DNA from: JAGLSB01 sp023135955
GTDB taxonomy: Bacteria > Bacteroidota > Bacteroidia > Bacteroidales > GCA-2748055
Direction of reading: 5' to 3'
Assembly (NCBI GenBank): GCA_030673645.1
Contig: DAOVIO010000006.1
Span: 6,354-70,353, forward strand
DNA: 64,000 bases
The position numbers and the translations under genes are program-made. Within the stretch, counting starts at the first letter, position 1. Every line of letters begins with the position of its first letter. Positions 55,826 to 64,000 of the stretch are shown piece after piece. The notes beneath the pieces were generated by a model, which made no database searches, was not told where the DNA came from, and saw nothing but the letters and a program-made list of their open reading frames with translations.

Positions 55826-55907
55826 TGCGGATGAAGGGACTCGAACCCCCACGCCTTGCGGCACTAGATCCTAAGTCTAGCGCGTCTACCAATTCCGCCA
55901 CATCCGC
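55826..55907 (-). tRNA. tRNA-Leu (anticodon UAG)
   Basis: The acceptor stem pairs GCGGATG with CATCCGC. The D-arm sequence GGCGGAATTGGTAGACGC is the usual leucine form. The anticodon loop CTTAGGA gives UAG, read as CUA. A long variable arm (TGCCGCAAGGCGT) precedes GGGGGTTCGAGTCCC. CCA is not encoded; the discriminator is A. It lies between lptB and tig. Confidence 0.95.
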
Positions 55908-55986
55908 AAAATTTTGGCAAAGTTAGGATTTTTTTCTAAATCAAATCAAATATAATGATGAATTAAATATTTGTGGGAAAAATCGA

Positions 55987-56709
55987 TCATCTAAGCTCGA
56001 AATTCTCACCTAGGTAAAGCTTTCTAACTTGTTCATCTTCTGCTAGATCCTTACCTGTGCCTGCCTTCAATATGGAGCCTTCAAACAAAAGGTATGCCCT
56101 ATCGGTAATAGATAATGTTTCATGAACATTATGGTCGGTTATAAGAATACCGATATTTTTTTCCTTTAATTTCGTTACTATGAATTGAATATCCTCAACC
56201 GCTATAGGATCAACACCTGCAAAAGGCTCATCCAGCAAAATGAATTGAGGATTCAAAGCCAAAGCACGGGCAATCTCAGTCCTTCTTCTTTCTCCTCCAC
56301 TAAGCTGAATTCCATAACTTTTTCTAATCTTATTCAGTCCGAATTCCTCAAGCAGAGATTCAAGTCGGTTTTTTTGTTCTTCCTTTGACATATCGGACAT
56401 TTCGAGAATTGCCTTTACATTGTCCTCTACGCTTAATTTTCTAAAAACAGAAGCTTCCTGTGCAAGATATCCAATTCCCATCCGGGCTCTTCTATATACA
56501 GGTTCGCTGGTTATATCCTGGTCTCCCAAAAATATTCTTCCCTCATTTGGAGTAATCAATCCAACAATCATATAGAAAGAAGTAGTTTTCCCGGCACCAT
56601 TTGGGCCAAGCAAACCAACTATCTCTCCTCTTTCCAATTCAATGGAGACATCTTTCACTACAGTTCGTGAACTGTACTTCTTAACCAGATTTTTTGTGTA
56701 TAGCTTCAT
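55987..56709 (-). CDS. lptB: LPS export ATPase LptB
   Basis: Cytoplasmic ATPase of the LptB2FG lipopolysaccharide extractor. The 240 residues have Walker A GPNGAGKT (35-42), the Q-loop region GYLAQEASVFRKL typical of LptB, signature LSGGE (136-140), D160-E161 and the switch histidine in ITDHNVHETL. The length and the phrase RRTEIARALALNPQ fit LptB well. The lptF/G partners are elsewhere. It is downstream of tatC on the same strand. Confidence 0.94.
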   Translation of the reverse strand: MKLYTKNLVKKYSSRTVVKDVSIELERGEIVGLLGPNGAGKTTSFYMIVGLITPNEGRIFLGDQDITSEPVYRRARMGIGYLAQEASVFRKLSVEDNVKAILEMSDMSKEEQKNRLESLLEEFGLNKIRKSYGIQLSGGERRRTEIARALALNPQFILLDEPFAGVDPIAVEDIQFIVTKLKEKNIGILITDHNVHETLSITDRAYLLFEGSILKAGTGKDLAEDEQVRKLYLGENFELR

Positions 56710-56756
56710 TGAAAAAATAATATTAATTCATTTTTAACGGTATCCTCTCCCTTTTA

Positions 56757-57581
56757 TTATTCCTTTTCCCTCTCAGCTTCTTCCTTTTTCTGTGCTCTAA
56801 TAATTCTCCTTGAAATAAATATACCAACTTCATAAAGTATAATAAGTGGAACGGCAACAAGAACCTGGCTAAAAACATCAGGAGGGGTAATTATTGCAGA
56901 CATTGCAAGAATGACAACCAGAGAATGTTTCCGGTATTTCTTCATAAATTCCGGAGTGATTAATCCTGCTTTGGTCAGAAAAAAAGCGAGTACAGGCAAT
57001 TCAAATATCAGTCCTGAAGCCAGAACAACTGAGGCTAAAGTACTAACATAAGAAATAAGGTTTATCTGATTCGTTACTTCCGAGCTAACGGAATAACTTC
57101 CAAGGAAATGAACGGTAAGAGGAGATATAATATAATAGCCAAAAAGTACTCCGAGAATAAATAAAAATGAACTATATAAAACGGCACCACGGGAATGTTT
57201 TTTTTCACCGGTATGCATTGCCGGCACAACAAAGCTCCAAAATTGATAAAAAACATATGGAAAAGAAACAACGAAACCAGCAATAAGAGATACCATAATA
57301 TGCATTGTAAACTGACCAGCCATTTTAATGGAAATAATTTCCAGAGGCAATGTATTAATGCATAATTTTAATACACCGACTAATTTCCCGACTTTGCACA
57401 AAAATAAATTAGTTGGAAATTCGGGAGATTTTGGCCCAAGAATTACTGCACTGAATATAAAGTCTTTAAAAATAAACGCTACAATAGCCATAAAAAAGAC
57501 ACTTAGAAATGCTTTCACTATATGCCATCTTAATTCTTCCAGATGCTCAAGAAAAGACATTTCTTCATCGTTCTTTGCCAT
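56757..57581 (-). CDS. tatC: Twin-arginine translocase subunit TatC
   Basis: Six-helix inner-membrane receptor for twin-arginine signal peptides. The 274 residues begin MSFLEHLEELRWHIV (the conserved E-L-R motif), then VSFPYVFYQFWSFVVPAM and PDVFSQVLVAVPLIILYEVGI. An expanded first periplasmic loop (about 42-75) is a common Bacteroidota trait. No tatA is in the window. It sits upstream of lptB. Confidence 0.94.
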   Translation of the reverse strand: MAKNDEEMSFLEHLEELRWHIVKAFLSVFFMAIVAFIFKDFIFSAVILGPKSPEFPTNLFLCKVGKLVGVLKLCINTLPLEIISIKMAGQFTMHIMVSLIAGFVVSFPYVFYQFWSFVVPAMHTGEKKHSRGAVLYSSFLFILGVLFGYYIISPLTVHFLGSYSVSSEVTNQINLISYVSTLASVVLASGLIFELPVLAFFLTKAGLITPEFMKKYRKHSLVVILAMSAIITPPDVFSQVLVAVPLIILYEVGIFISRRIIRAQKKEEAEREKE

Positions 57582-57799
57582 AAATAATAATTTTACAAAA
57601 AAAAATAATAATTTTAAAAATGTAAAAGTAAATAAAAAATCACAGGTTTATTTGCTAATTTATTGTCTTAGTTTTTTTATTTTTGATTTTTATTGTAAAT
57701 TTAATTCATTAACCCACTTCTCTAGCTATAAATCTTAAAAAATGAAAAAATCTGCTTTTAGAAATAAAGTTTTAATAAATTGATAAGAAATACTTTACA

Positions 57800-59986
57800 A
57801 TGGCTTTAGAGGGTGATATAGATTTACATCATTTTCTGAAAAAGTACTTTGGATTTGATAGTTTCAAAGGAAATCAGGAAAACATAATCAGAAATGTTCT
57901 TTCGGGCAAGGATGGTTTCATATTAATGCCTACAGGAGGCGGAAAATCTCTATGTTATCAGTTACCTGCTATTATTATGGAGGGGACTGCTATCATCATT
58001 TCCCCTCTGATTGCTCTTATGAAGAATCAGGTTGATGCTATGCGAAGTTTCAGTACAGATGATGGAATCGCGCATTTTCTTAATTCTTCACTTACAAAAC
58101 TTCAAATAGCTAAAGTAAAGGAAGATGTGTTATCTGGATCAACAAAGCTTCTTTATGTTGCTCCCGAATCTCTTACAAAAGAAGAAAATATTTTATTTCT
58201 TCAAAAAGTCAAAATAACTTTTTATGCTGTTGATGAAGCTCATTGTATTTCTGAATGGGGACATGATTTCAGACCTGAGTATAGAAGAATAAGACCAATC
58301 ATTAATAAAATTGGAAATGCACCAATAATTGCTCTTACGGCAACAGCCACACCAAAGGTTCAGCATGATATTCAGAAAAATCTTGATATGCTTCAGGCTC
58401 AGGTATTTAAGGATTCCTTCAGGAGGGCGAACCTTTATTATGAAATACAGCCTAAAATAAATGCTACTAAAGAGATTATTAAATATATAGCTAACAATAA
58501 AGGAAAATCAGGTATAATTTATTGTCTAAGCCGAAAGAAAGTTGAGGAACTAGCTGAAAATCTAGTTGTTAACCATATTAAAGCGCTACCTTATCATGCT
58601 GGCATGGATGCTACAACTCGTTCCAGAAATCAGGATATGTTCCTAATGGAGGACGTTGATGTAATAGTAGCAACCATTGCATTTGGGATGGGGATTGATA
58701 AACCTGATGTCCGCTTTGTTATTCATTATGATATTCCAAAATCATTAGAAGCATATTATCAGGAGACGGGTCGTGGAGGACGCGATGGAGGAGAAGGGCG
58801 CTGTATAGCTTTTTATAGCTATAAAGATATTCAGAAGCTTGAAAAATTTATGCAGGGAAAACCAGTTGCCGAACAGGAAATAGGAAGGCAACTATTGCTT
58901 GAAACTGTTTCCTATGCCGAATCGGCAGTTTGCAGACCGAAAGTATTACTAAATTATTTCGGGGAAGTTATGCAAGAAAATTGTGGAAATTGTGATAATT
59001 GTTTGCATCCTAAAGAACAATTTGAAGGAAAGGACGACATGGTGAATGCCCTGAAGGTTATCCTTGAGATAAAAGAGAAATTTAAAGTTGATCATGTAGC
59101 CAGTATTCTATCCGGACAAGCCAGTTCATCTGTTAAAGCATATAGTCATCATAAAATTGAAATGTTTGGCATAGGAAAAGATAAGGATGATAAATTTTGG
59201 AATGCTGTCCTTCGTCAGGCATTAATTGCAAGATTTATTTCAAAGGATATTGAAAGCTATGGACTACTGAAAATAACAGAGTTGGGGCACAAATTTATTC
59301 AGAAACCTGTTTCTCACATTCTTACATTGGACCATGATTATAGTGCACGTAAGGATGATTCTGATTCAGGTGGTGCAGGAAGTGGCGCTATGGATACTGA
59401 GCTTTTTAGCATTTTGAAAGACCTTCGAAAAAAAATAGCTAAGAAAAATGAACTGCCTCCATTTGTCATTTTCCAGGATCCTTCTTTACAAGATATGGCT
59501 ATTCAGTACCCTATCGATATTGAAGAATTGCATAATATTGTTGGAGTCGGCGCAGGAAAAGCCAAAAGATATGGAAAAGAATTTATTGAATTAATAAAAA
59601 TCTATGTGGATGAGAAAGAAATTATTCGCCCACAAGATATGGTTGTAAAATCGGTCGTCAATAAGTCTGGATTCAAAGTATATATCATTTCAAGTATCGA
59701 TAGACAAATTTCACTCGATGATATTGCTGATGCAAAGAAGCTTTCACTTAAGGATCTTCTCACTGAGATAGAAGTTATCATTAATTCAGGAACCAAACTT
59801 AATCTGGATTACTACATCAATCAGGTTGTTGATGAAGATAAACAAGAGGACATATATCTTTATTTTAAAGAGGATGCTGAAAGTGAATCCATTGAAGAAG
59901 CATTGAAGGAACTAGGAGAAGAAGATTATACTGAAGAAGAAATTCGCTTGATCAGAATTAAGTTTATGTCGGAAATGGGTCAGTAG
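57800..59986 (+). CDS. recQ: ATP-dependent DNA helicase RecQ
   Basis: A 3'-to-5' DNA helicase for recombination and fork repair. Walker A is at 43-50 (PTGGGKS), DEAH box at 145-148, aromatic-rich loop HCISEWGHDFRPEY, helicase C-domain with ETGRGGRDG, RecQ zinc cysteines (CGNCDNC) and winged helix (about 405-520), then an HRDC-type domain (about 535-620). A final region (about 625-728) is an extra C-terminal extension ending in acidic residues and is common in Bacteroidota. The ATG is at 57800, 218 bp from the divergent tatC. Confidence 0.96.
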   Translation: MALEGDIDLHHFLKKYFGFDSFKGNQENIIRNVLSGKDGFILMPTGGGKSLCYQLPAIIMEGTAIIISPLIALMKNQVDAMRSFSTDDGIAHFLNSSLTKLQIAKVKEDVLSGSTKLLYVAPESLTKEENILFLQKVKITFYAVDEAHCISEWGHDFRPEYRRIRPIINKIGNAPIIALTATATPKVQHDIQKNLDMLQAQVFKDSFRRANLYYEIQPKINATKEIIKYIANNKGKSGIIYCLSRKKVEELAENLVVNHIKALPYHAGMDATTRSRNQDMFLMEDVDVIVATIAFGMGIDKPDVRFVIHYDIPKSLEAYYQETGRGGRDGGEGRCIAFYSYKDIQKLEKFMQGKPVAEQEIGRQLLLETVSYAESAVCRPKVLLNYFGEVMQENCGNCDNCLHPKEQFEGKDDMVNALKVILEIKEKFKVDHVASILSGQASSSVKAYSHHKIEMFGIGKDKDDKFWNAVLRQALIARFISKDIESYGLLKITELGHKFIQKPVSHILTLDHDYSARKDDSDSGGAGSGAMDTELFSILKDLRKKIAKKNELPPFVIFQDPSLQDMAIQYPIDIEELHNIVGVGAGKAKRYGKEFIELIKIYVDEKEIIRPQDMVVKSVVNKSGFKVYIISSIDRQISLDDIADAKKLSLKDLLTEIEVIINSGTKLNLDYYINQVVDEDKQEDIYLYFKEDAESESIEEALKELGEEDYTEEEIRLIRIKFMSEMGQ

Positions 59987-60105
59987 GGGGTGGTGTGCTG
60001 GTGGTTAAGATGAATCTATCAATTCTTTTTTCAATTAAAATTCTACTGTGAAATAACAATTCCAATTAAAATCAGTTATTTTAATATCTGATTAATTACC
60101 ATTAT

Positions 60106-61005
60106 ATGAATAATAATGTCGTTTTCCAAACCAAGAACCTTAGTAAATCCTACGGTTCAACAATTGCCATTAATGATGTTTCACTAAAAGTTGAAACGGG
60201 AGAGATATTTGGGATTCTTGGCCCAAATGGAAGTGGCAAAACAACAACACTTTCTATTGCAACAGGCATTGTAGATGCCGATAGTGGCGAATTCAACTGG
60301 TTTAATTCTTATCCCGATCATAATAGCAGAAAAAAAATTGGGTCATTAATTGAAGTGCCTCACTTCTATCCTTACCTAAGCCTGGTTCAAAATCTAAAAA
60401 TTATATCGCAAATAAAAGAACTCGAGTATAATGATATCGATCGAGTATTGAAATTGGTAAAACTTTACGATCGGAGACATTCAAAATTCAGAACCCTATC
60501 ACTCGGAATGAAACAACGTTTAGGAATTTCAGCGGCTATGTTAGGAGATCCTGAAGTGATGGTTTTGGATGAACCAACAAACGGACTCGATCCGGAAGGT
60601 ATTGTAGAGGTAAGAGACCTGATAATTTCACAAGCCAGGCGAGGTAAAACTATATTAATGGCTTCTCACATATTAAGTGAAGTAGAAAAAGTTTGTAGTC
60701 ATGTTGCTATTCTAAAAGAAGGCAAACTTCTGGAACAAGGAAGTGTAGGTTCAATAATTAAGGGCAAAAGCACCTTGGAAGTGGCAAGTGAGGATCTAAA
60801 TGTTTTGCATGAAGCTTTAAAATCCTGCAAATTTATCGCTAACCTTAAACAGGAACCGGATAGTTTCATACTTGAACTTAATGATGATTCAAGCGCTACC
60901 GAGCTTAACGCTTATCTTTTTGATAAATCGATAATACTATCCAAAATCATTCATCACAAAAAATCTCTGGAAAGTCAGTTTCTGAAACTTGTAAAAGAAA
61001 GTTGA
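60106..61005 (+). CDS. ABC-2 exporter ATPase
   Basis: A 299-residue ATPase with Walker A GPNGSGKT (39-46), signature LSLGMKQR (130-137) and Walker B VMVLDEP, followed by a C-terminal extension of about 80 residues typical of the drug/antibiotic (BcrA/CcmA) exporter ATPases. It pairs with the membrane protein encoded 58 bases downstream. Substrate unknown. Confidence 0.9.
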   Translation: MNNNVVFQTKNLSKSYGSTIAINDVSLKVETGEIFGILGPNGSGKTTTLSIATGIVDADSGEFNWFNSYPDHNSRKKIGSLIEVPHFYPYLSLVQNLKIISQIKELEYNDIDRVLKLVKLYDRRHSKFRTLSLGMKQRLGISAAMLGDPEVMVLDEPTNGLDPEGIVEVRDLIISQARRGKTILMASHILSEVEKVCSHVAILKEGKLLEQGSVGSIIKGKSTLEVASEDLNVLHEALKSCKFIANLKQEPDSFILELNDDSSATELNAYLFDKSIILSKIIHHKKSLESQFLKLVKES

Positions 61006-61063
61006 GGTTCGTTTTAAATATTATCAAGGATCAATAATAAATAGATAACTTAAATATTTTCTT

Positions 61064-61894
61064 GTGAAAAAATTATTCCGTATAGAATTTTCGAAAACAA
61101 TAAATTTCGGGCCAGTGAAAATTCTGATCCCACTGCATATTTTATTTTTCTTTTTAGGATTCTTTGCCATTCCCAGGATAAAAATAGATTTCCCATTCCT
61201 TTCTGTACTTCCCTTGTACCAGTTTCCCCACGTTTGGAATTTTATTACCTGGATTGGTGGAATCTATAATTTGACTTTAGTATTGCTTATTATCATGCTT
61301 ACTTGTATGGAATTCAGCAATAAAACCTATAAGCATCAAGCTATTTTTGGTTTAAGTCGCAAAGAATTATTTATACAAAAGGTAATGCTTGCTGCAAGCT
61401 TTTCCTTTTACGTGGTAATTCTCACATTTATTACTGTGATGATCTCGGGATTAATATATAGCTATAAAATTACGCCCACGATAATTTTCGACAGATCATG
61501 GATCCTTCTTGCAAGTTTTCTTCAAAACTTCATCTGGTTGATGCTTGGTGTATTATTTGCATTGATATTCAAAAATGTGATTTTGGCAGTGTTAAGCTTT
61601 GGATTCTACCGGGTAATGTTCGAGCCCATTATCCGAAGCCTTGTTGAAAAGGAAAATAGCTGGTATTTTCCAACTAAGTTTGTATCTAAACTGACACCGG
61701 AACCCGATATTCTTAATATTGTTAAAGATAAACTTCAAGAAGCTGATCAGGTAAGTCCAGCTGAGCTGGAAAGCATTGGAGAAACCTTATTTCCCGATAT
61801 CCCTATAATCCAAAATATCACTCTGAGCCTGATCTTTCTGAGTCTGATATTAATTTTTACTTATTATATCTTTCAAAAAAGAAGACTAAATTAA
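61064..61894 (+). CDS. ABC-2 exporter permease
   Basis: A 276-residue protein with about six membrane helices (near 15-40, 60-82, 100-125, 140-170, 172-190 and 250-270), starting with GTG. The region KTYKHQAIFGLSRKELFIQK resembles the ABC2 permease of antibiotic-type exporters. It is the membrane partner of the upstream ATPase. It ends four bases inside the convergent oppC-like gene. Confidence 0.82.
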   Translation: MKKLFRIEFSKTINFGPVKILIPLHILFFFLGFFAIPRIKIDFPFLSVLPLYQFPHVWNFITWIGGIYNLTLVLLIIMLTCMEFSNKTYKHQAIFGLSRKELFIQKVMLAASFSFYVVILTFITVMISGLIYSYKITPTIIFDRSWILLASFLQNFIWLMLGVLFALIFKNVILAVLSFGFYRVMFEPIIRSLVEKENSWYFPTKFVSKLTPEPDILNIVKDKLQEADQVSPAELESIGETLFPDIPIIQNITLSLIFLSLILIFTYYIFQKRRLN

Positions 61895-63099
61895 GATCGG
61901 GCATCAAGCCTATCACGTAATCCATTACCCAGGAGAGTAAAAGCAAGAACCAGAATCATTATAGCTAGTCCGGGAATAAAAGCAAGAAAAGCTTTATCCA
62001 CAATGATAAAACCATAATGATCCCGAATCATCGTACCCCATGAAGGTATCGGTGGCTGAACGCCTATCCCAAGAAAACTAAGTCCGGCTTCAATAAGGAT
62101 AGCTGACGCAAAGTTAGAGGCAGCAATTATAATTAAGGGCGAGGCTACGTTGGGAAGTATATGACGATATAATATCCGAAAACTACTCAAGCCTGTAACA
62201 ATGGCGGCATCTATATACTCAAGCTTTCTAATACTTTTAACCTGTCCTCTTACAACTCTTGCAACTTCAACCCACATACTCACACCTACAGCAATAAATA
62301 TTTGCCAGAATCCCTTTCCCAGTACCATCGTAAGAGCGATAACAAGTAATAATGTTGGTATAGACCAGATTACATTTATAAACCACATAATAAGTTTATC
62401 GACAAAGCCTGAATAATACCCGGATACAAGACCGAGAAATGTTCCAATAAATAGCGAGATGAAAACAGCAATAAATCCAACAGCCATAGAAATCCTTGTT
62501 CCTAATACTAACCTGCTAAACATATCTCTGCCAAACCTGTCCGTGCCAAAAATAAACCTTCTTGTAACTAAGTTCTCCCTTTCAATCATCGATTGAATAT
62601 CTGCAAAGGAATAATGCCTGGGAACATCTTCAGCATGAATAAATATTTCATTGATCTTAGGATCAACTGTATACTCACCTGATTTAATGCCGAAATACAA
62701 TTCAGCAATCTGATAGCTTTTAAAAAACATATCCGACTCAAAATCTGAATATTCCCTTATCACAATGCTATCCGCTCTAAAAAAGAAATCTGAATACGGA
62801 ATTAAGTTAAAATTCTCATTCCTGCCAACAAAAAGAGCTTTTAAGAACTGGTCACCTTCAGCCGTATTTTCTTTCTTCTCCTTTAAAAAATTAACTCTTT
62901 TTCCTGGTTTTAAAGCTGCTATTTCCAAATGTTGAGTATTGGCATTTGGAGATTTATCGGGAATAATCAAGTACGCGAAAATTGCAAGTAATGCAAAAAC
63001 TAATATAACTATAAGGCTCCCAATTGTAAGAAAATTGAATGTCTTAGGTCTGAATCGACTTACAACTTTATTTTTTTTATTTCTTGAAAACCTTAACAT
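61891..63099 (-). CDS. OppC/DppC-type ABC permease with long extracytoplasmic insertion
   Basis: A 402-residue permease. One membrane helix (about 25-46) is followed by about 140 residues outside the membrane and then FGTDRFGRDMFSRLVLG, the motif that normally comes 30-60 residues after that helix. The five further helices and the EAA loop (YIDAAIVTGLSSFRILYRHILPN) are normal. It is alone, without OppB, OppD/F or a binding protein in the window. The insertion may act as a built-in substrate domain. Its start lies inside the end of the GT2 gene (23-base overlap). Confidence 0.85.
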   Translation of the reverse strand: MLRFSRNKKNKVVSRFRPKTFNFLTIGSLIVILVFALLAIFAYLIIPDKSPNANTQHLEIAALKPGKRVNFLKEKKENTAEGDQFLKALFVGRNENFNLIPYSDFFFRADSIVIREYSDFESDMFFKSYQIAELYFGIKSGEYTVDPKINEIFIHAEDVPRHYSFADIQSMIERENLVTRRFIFGTDRFGRDMFSRLVLGTRISMAVGFIAVFISLFIGTFLGLVSGYYSGFVDKLIMWFINVIWSIPTLLLVIALTMVLGKGFWQIFIAVGVSMWVEVARVVRGQVKSIRKLEYIDAAIVTGLSSFRILYRHILPNVASPLIIIAASNFASAILIEAGLSFLGIGVQPPIPSWGTMIRDHYGFIIVDKAFLAFIPGLAIMILVLAFTLLGNGLRDRLDARS

Positions 63100-64000
63100 A
63101 CTTATTATAAAATGATTTTATAATTCCTGAAACAGAAACCAAAATAATATAATACGGATAAATTATCTGCACAATAGGAAACATCCACATCAACTTTTCA
63201 AGCCGTAGAAATTTAAAAAAATTACGTAGAAACAGAAAATCAGCAATGGATTTAATTCCATATTGTATGATCACTGAATACAATAAATCTGGATTTATGA
63301 AGCTTAATGCTGTGGTTATTAAAATATTAAGATTTAGGAGAAAAACCAGACTTGAAACAAAAATCAGCAAAGGATCTTTATAATATAGTGATTTAGAGGT
63401 CCATCTTATTCTTTGTCTGAAGAAATCTAAAAGTCCCGATTCAGCAACTGTAGTTACAATTGCATCGTAGTTTTTTAGAAAAATAATATCAGCCGGGAAA
63501 TGCTTTTTTGCATACTCCAAAAGAAATATATCATCGCCTGTTTTTACTTCGGGTTTTAATTCAGGAAATGCATTAAGAAACAAATCCTTTTGAAATGCGA
63601 GATTTGCGCCATTGCACATAATTGGGGAACCCGATGCAATCGAAGCTGCTCCGGTAGCTACCAGACTGGAGAACTCAAATGCTTGAAATTTCTGAAAAAA
63701 AGAATTTTTATGAGACATTACCACTGGTGCTGAAATTAATTTCGGGTTTTTTGACTTGAAAGCTTCATAAATAGATTCCAGCCACTTATTATGTGGAACA
63801 CAATCGGCATCTGTAGTTACAATCCATTGATTTTTAGCACTCTCTACCCCGGATTTAATAGCGTGTTTTTTTCCTTGCTCATATTTGTTTTGTAATAAGC
63901 TAAGATTTAAATCCTTTAAATTAGGAATTCTTAGTAGATTCTCCAGAGAGTTTTTCGAATGATCATCTATTATTATTACTTCAAAATTCTTCTTACTTAA
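63077..64000 (-). CDS. Family 2 glycosyltransferase, N-terminus cut by window edge
   Basis: The reverse strand is open from the window end to a TAA at 63077-63079 (about 307 residues seen). FEVIIIDDHSK and TTDADC are the strand-loop and metal-binding DxD parts of GT2. Further on, NGANLAFQKDLF, GDDIFLLEYAKKH and RQRIRWTSK carry the catalytic ED-type and QxxRW motifs of processive enzymes. Three or more C-terminal membrane helices follow. It probably transfers a sugar to a membrane acceptor. Its start lies outside the window. Confidence 0.88.
   Translation of the reverse strand, partial: LSKKNFEVIIIDDHSKNSLENLLRIPNLKDLNLSLLQNKYEQGKKHAIKSGVESAKNQWIVTTDADCVPHNKWLESIYEAFKSKNPKLISAPVVMSHKNSFFQKFQAFEFSSLVATGAASIASGSPIMCNGANLAFQKDLFLNAFPELKPEVKTGDDIFLLEYAKKHFPADIIFLKNYDAIVTTVAESGLLDFFRQRIRWTSKSLYYKDPLLIFVSSLVFLLNLNILITTALSFINPDLLYSVIIQYGIKSIADFLFLRNFFKFLRLEKLMWMFPIVQIIYPYYIILVSVSGIIKSFYNKYVKVFKK

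Overview
The window is AT-rich chromosomal DNA from a member of the Bacteroidota. The evidence is a type IX secretion gene (porQ), a protein ending in a type IX sorting domain, a TonB-dependent receptor, many short lipobox lipoproteins, the purH-mreB-mreC-mreD-mrdA-rodA order, neighbouring ispH and cmk, and starts with little Shine-Dalgarno signal. A marine or sediment free-living relative of the Bacteroidales/Marinilabiliales is a reasonable guess, but the sequence cannot fix the genus. There is no rRNA, no CRISPR array and no intact insertion sequence; one tRNA gene (Leu, UAG) is present.

Layout. 1-7.1 kb holds mixed metabolism: a truncated Gfo/Idh/MocA oxidoreductase, a DUF6340-type protein, glucose-6-phosphate isomerase, a cyclic-2,3-diphosphoglycerate-synthetase-like GTPase-fold protein, ACP phosphodiesterase and a KamA-type radical SAM enzyme. 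7.4-14.5 kb is the cell-elongation operon with purH upstream. 14.7-23.1 kb carries a MacB-like permease, mgtE, rsmA, a hotdog thioesterase, a PatB-type C-S lyase, a hybrid histidine kinase with a degenerate ATP lid, a decayed sulfatase remnant and a heptose-kinase-like PfkB gene. 23.3-29.8 kb is a row of housekeeping genes (priA, pfkA, ispH, cmk, porQ), with a MITE-like element between cmk and porQ. 29.9-33.5 kb looks accessory: an ORF6N-domain protein, a glycosyltransferase, an AbiE-type toxin-antitoxin pair and a cysteine-cluster protein. A DMT exporter and an orphan lipoprotein follow.

35.7-52.3 kb is the most distinctive part, a roughly 17-kb polyuronate (pectin-type) utilisation cluster on the minus strand. 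In transcription order it has a membrane-anchored winged-helix regulator, a large TonB receptor with no SusD partner, a type-IX-secreted beta-helix protein, GH105, GH28 and PL22-like enzymes, a PhoA-family protein that has lost its zinc-1 ligands, an unassigned alpha/alpha-toroid-like lipoprotein, a purple-acid-phosphatase-like lipoprotein with TPRs, and an atypical Nramp-family transporter. An intrinsic terminator-like hairpin separates the receptor/beta-helix pair from the enzymes, and a second lies between the phosphatase and the transporter. Direct repeats 21 bp apart and a perfect 14-bp palindrome lie in the gap between regulator and receptor.

52.4-64 kb returns to housekeeping genes: clpX, clpP, tig, tRNA-Leu, lptB, tatC, recQ, an ABC-2 exporter pair, an oppC-like permease with a long extracytoplasmic insertion, and a family 2 glycosyltransferase cut by the window end. 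Short dispersed repeats (GGTTGCTGGTTGCT, TCCCGATA hairpins, CCCCCTAA-type blocks) lie mainly just beyond gene 3' ends.
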